Shown: positions 5,975 to 6,570 of the stretch, in pieces
How positions within the stretch are numbered: the stretch's first letter is position 1
Layout: every line of letters starts with the position of its first letter
DNA from: Bryobacterales bacterium
Lineage (GTDB): Bacteria > Acidobacteriota > Terriglobia > Bryobacterales > Bryobacteraceae
Direction: 5' to 3'
Length of the DNA: 6,570 bases
Assembly: GCA_025462985.1 (NCBI GenBank)
Contig: JAOAPP010000434.1
Span: 1-6,570 of the forward strand
The notes under the pieces: model-generated
The model's database searches: none
Seen by the model: only the letters and a program-made list of their open reading frames with translations
Told to the model about the DNA's origin: nothing
Made by a program: the position numbers and the translations under genes

Positions 5975-6570
5975 CTAATTTACGAAAATCTTGAGCGAGT
6001 AATTGCCGGTGACGACGACGTCGAAGGGCACGGACGCCTGCTCATGGGCGCTTTCCGGAGAGCTGACGAACTCATGGTTAGTGGCGCGGCCGCTTTGCAT
6101 CACGTTCAGCACCGAAGCCGGCAGACTGGGCAGCACCTTCTCATCCGAGTAGACCGTCGGTTGAGAACCGATGAGCGAGACATACAGGCGAGTGTTGCTG
6201 CGCTCCTGGTTCAAGAGTGCGACCGTTTGAGGAATATCGGCGATGCGGTTCAGAGAGCTGGCGATGTTCTGAAAGCGGCTGAGCGTGTCGGCGTCGCTGA
6301 ATAAAATCTGGTGTTCGCCGCGCGCGAGGCCGGCCGGGATTTTGACATTCACGGTGCGCTCGATACGGTCGCCGCGATAGGGGCGGAGATAGACCTTGAC
6401 GGGCACTTCGGTCCCGGGATTGACCTTGTTGTCGCCGATCCAGGCGGATTCAATCTGGGCAATGCGCCGATCCGGAAGGAGATCAACATCGACGTTCACG
6501 GCGTCGAGCTGTGGCGGCTTGCCGGAGTTTATGAACAGGCGGTTGAATTTGTCGCCCCACCACCCGGCAA
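5975..6570 (-). CDS. C-terminal part of a secreted-type protein, possibly SpoIVB/S55-like (partial)
   Basis: The reading frame enters from the right edge of the window and ends at TAG 5977-5975, giving about 198 visible residues without the N-terminus. The GTG at 6499 is not a likely start: the frame stays open upstream and encodes sensible sequence (GWWGDKFNRLFINSG). The visible part contains VDVDLLPDRRIAQIESAWI, then a beta-sandwich-like stretch NKVNPGTEVPVKVYLRPYRG and IERTVNVKIPAGLARGEHQI, a helical DADTLSRFQNIASSLNRI segment, and a C-terminal VVVTGNYSLKIFVN strand. This resembles, from memory, the C-terminal region of acidobacterial proteins annotated with a SpoIVB peptidase S55 domain, but the peptidase region itself lies outside the window, so that label is tentative. 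It precedes the beta-propeller gene by 18 bases on the same strand, very probably in one operon. Confidence 0.75.
   Translation of the reverse strand, partial: AGWWGDKFNRLFINSGKPPQLDAVNVDVDLLPDRRIAQIESAWIGDNKVNPGTEVPVKVYLRPYRGDRIERTVNVKIPAGLARGEHQILFSDADTLSRFQNIASSLNRIADIPQTVALLNQERSNTRLYVSLIGSQPTVYSDEKVLPSLPASVLNVMQSGRATNHEFVSSPESAHEQASVPFDVVVTGNYSLKIFVN

Noticed and set aside
6497..6499. GTG at 6499 (- strand) as start of the right-edge gene.
   Set aside because: The frame continues without a stop to the window edge, with protein-like sequence, so the gene is simply cut by the window.
1..6570. CRISPR array, tRNA/rRNA, transposase, phage or defence genes.
   Set aside because: None was seen. 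There are no regularly spaced repeats, no tRNA-like CCA-ended cloverleaf and no recognisable mobile-element protein.

Overview
This window looks like chromosomal sequence from a GC-rich, didermic soil-type bacterium. The protein families suggest Acidobacteriota, possibly the Bryobacterales/Solibacter side. The reasons are an LssY_C-type protein with a signal peptide, a PEGA-tailed secreted protein, an LmeA/DUF2993-like anchored protein, and a long secreted beta-propeller/Ig-like protein. The taxonomic call is inference from family recognition, not from a marker gene.

Layout. Bases 1-115 are the tail of an upstream + strand transcription unit and end in a strong intrinsic terminator (81-115). 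Bases 116-206 are a leader containing an AT-rich 27-bp imperfect palindrome (141-167). Three + strand genes follow. The first (207-1724) is an exported protein with an N-terminal beta-rich GTxL-type domain and an LssY_C-like domain. The second (1798-2874) has an N-terminal membrane anchor and an LmeA/DUF2993-like region. The third (2971-3744) is an exported protein with a second copy of the GTxL-type domain and a C-terminal PEGA domain. The gaps are 73 and 96 nt; both hold small hairpins but no convincing terminator.

On the - strand two genes converge on this cluster. A large exported seven-bladed beta-propeller protein with C-terminal Ig/Fn3-like modules (5956-3746) lies 18 nt downstream of a gene that enters from the right edge (5975 to beyond 6570). 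Only the C-terminal part of that gene is visible; it may belong to the acidobacterial SpoIVB-like (S55) family, but the diagnostic region lies outside the window. The stop codons of the + cluster and the - operon are separated by a single base.

Working together. Every gene encodes a protein predicted to act outside the cytoplasm (exported, or anchored and facing outward), so this is an envelope/secretome neighbourhood. No enzyme active site, transposase, CRISPR array, tRNA or rRNA was found. A joint function for the + cluster is inference. The most useful clue is that the first and third genes share one domain architecture, and the middle gene resembles lipid-binding proteins.
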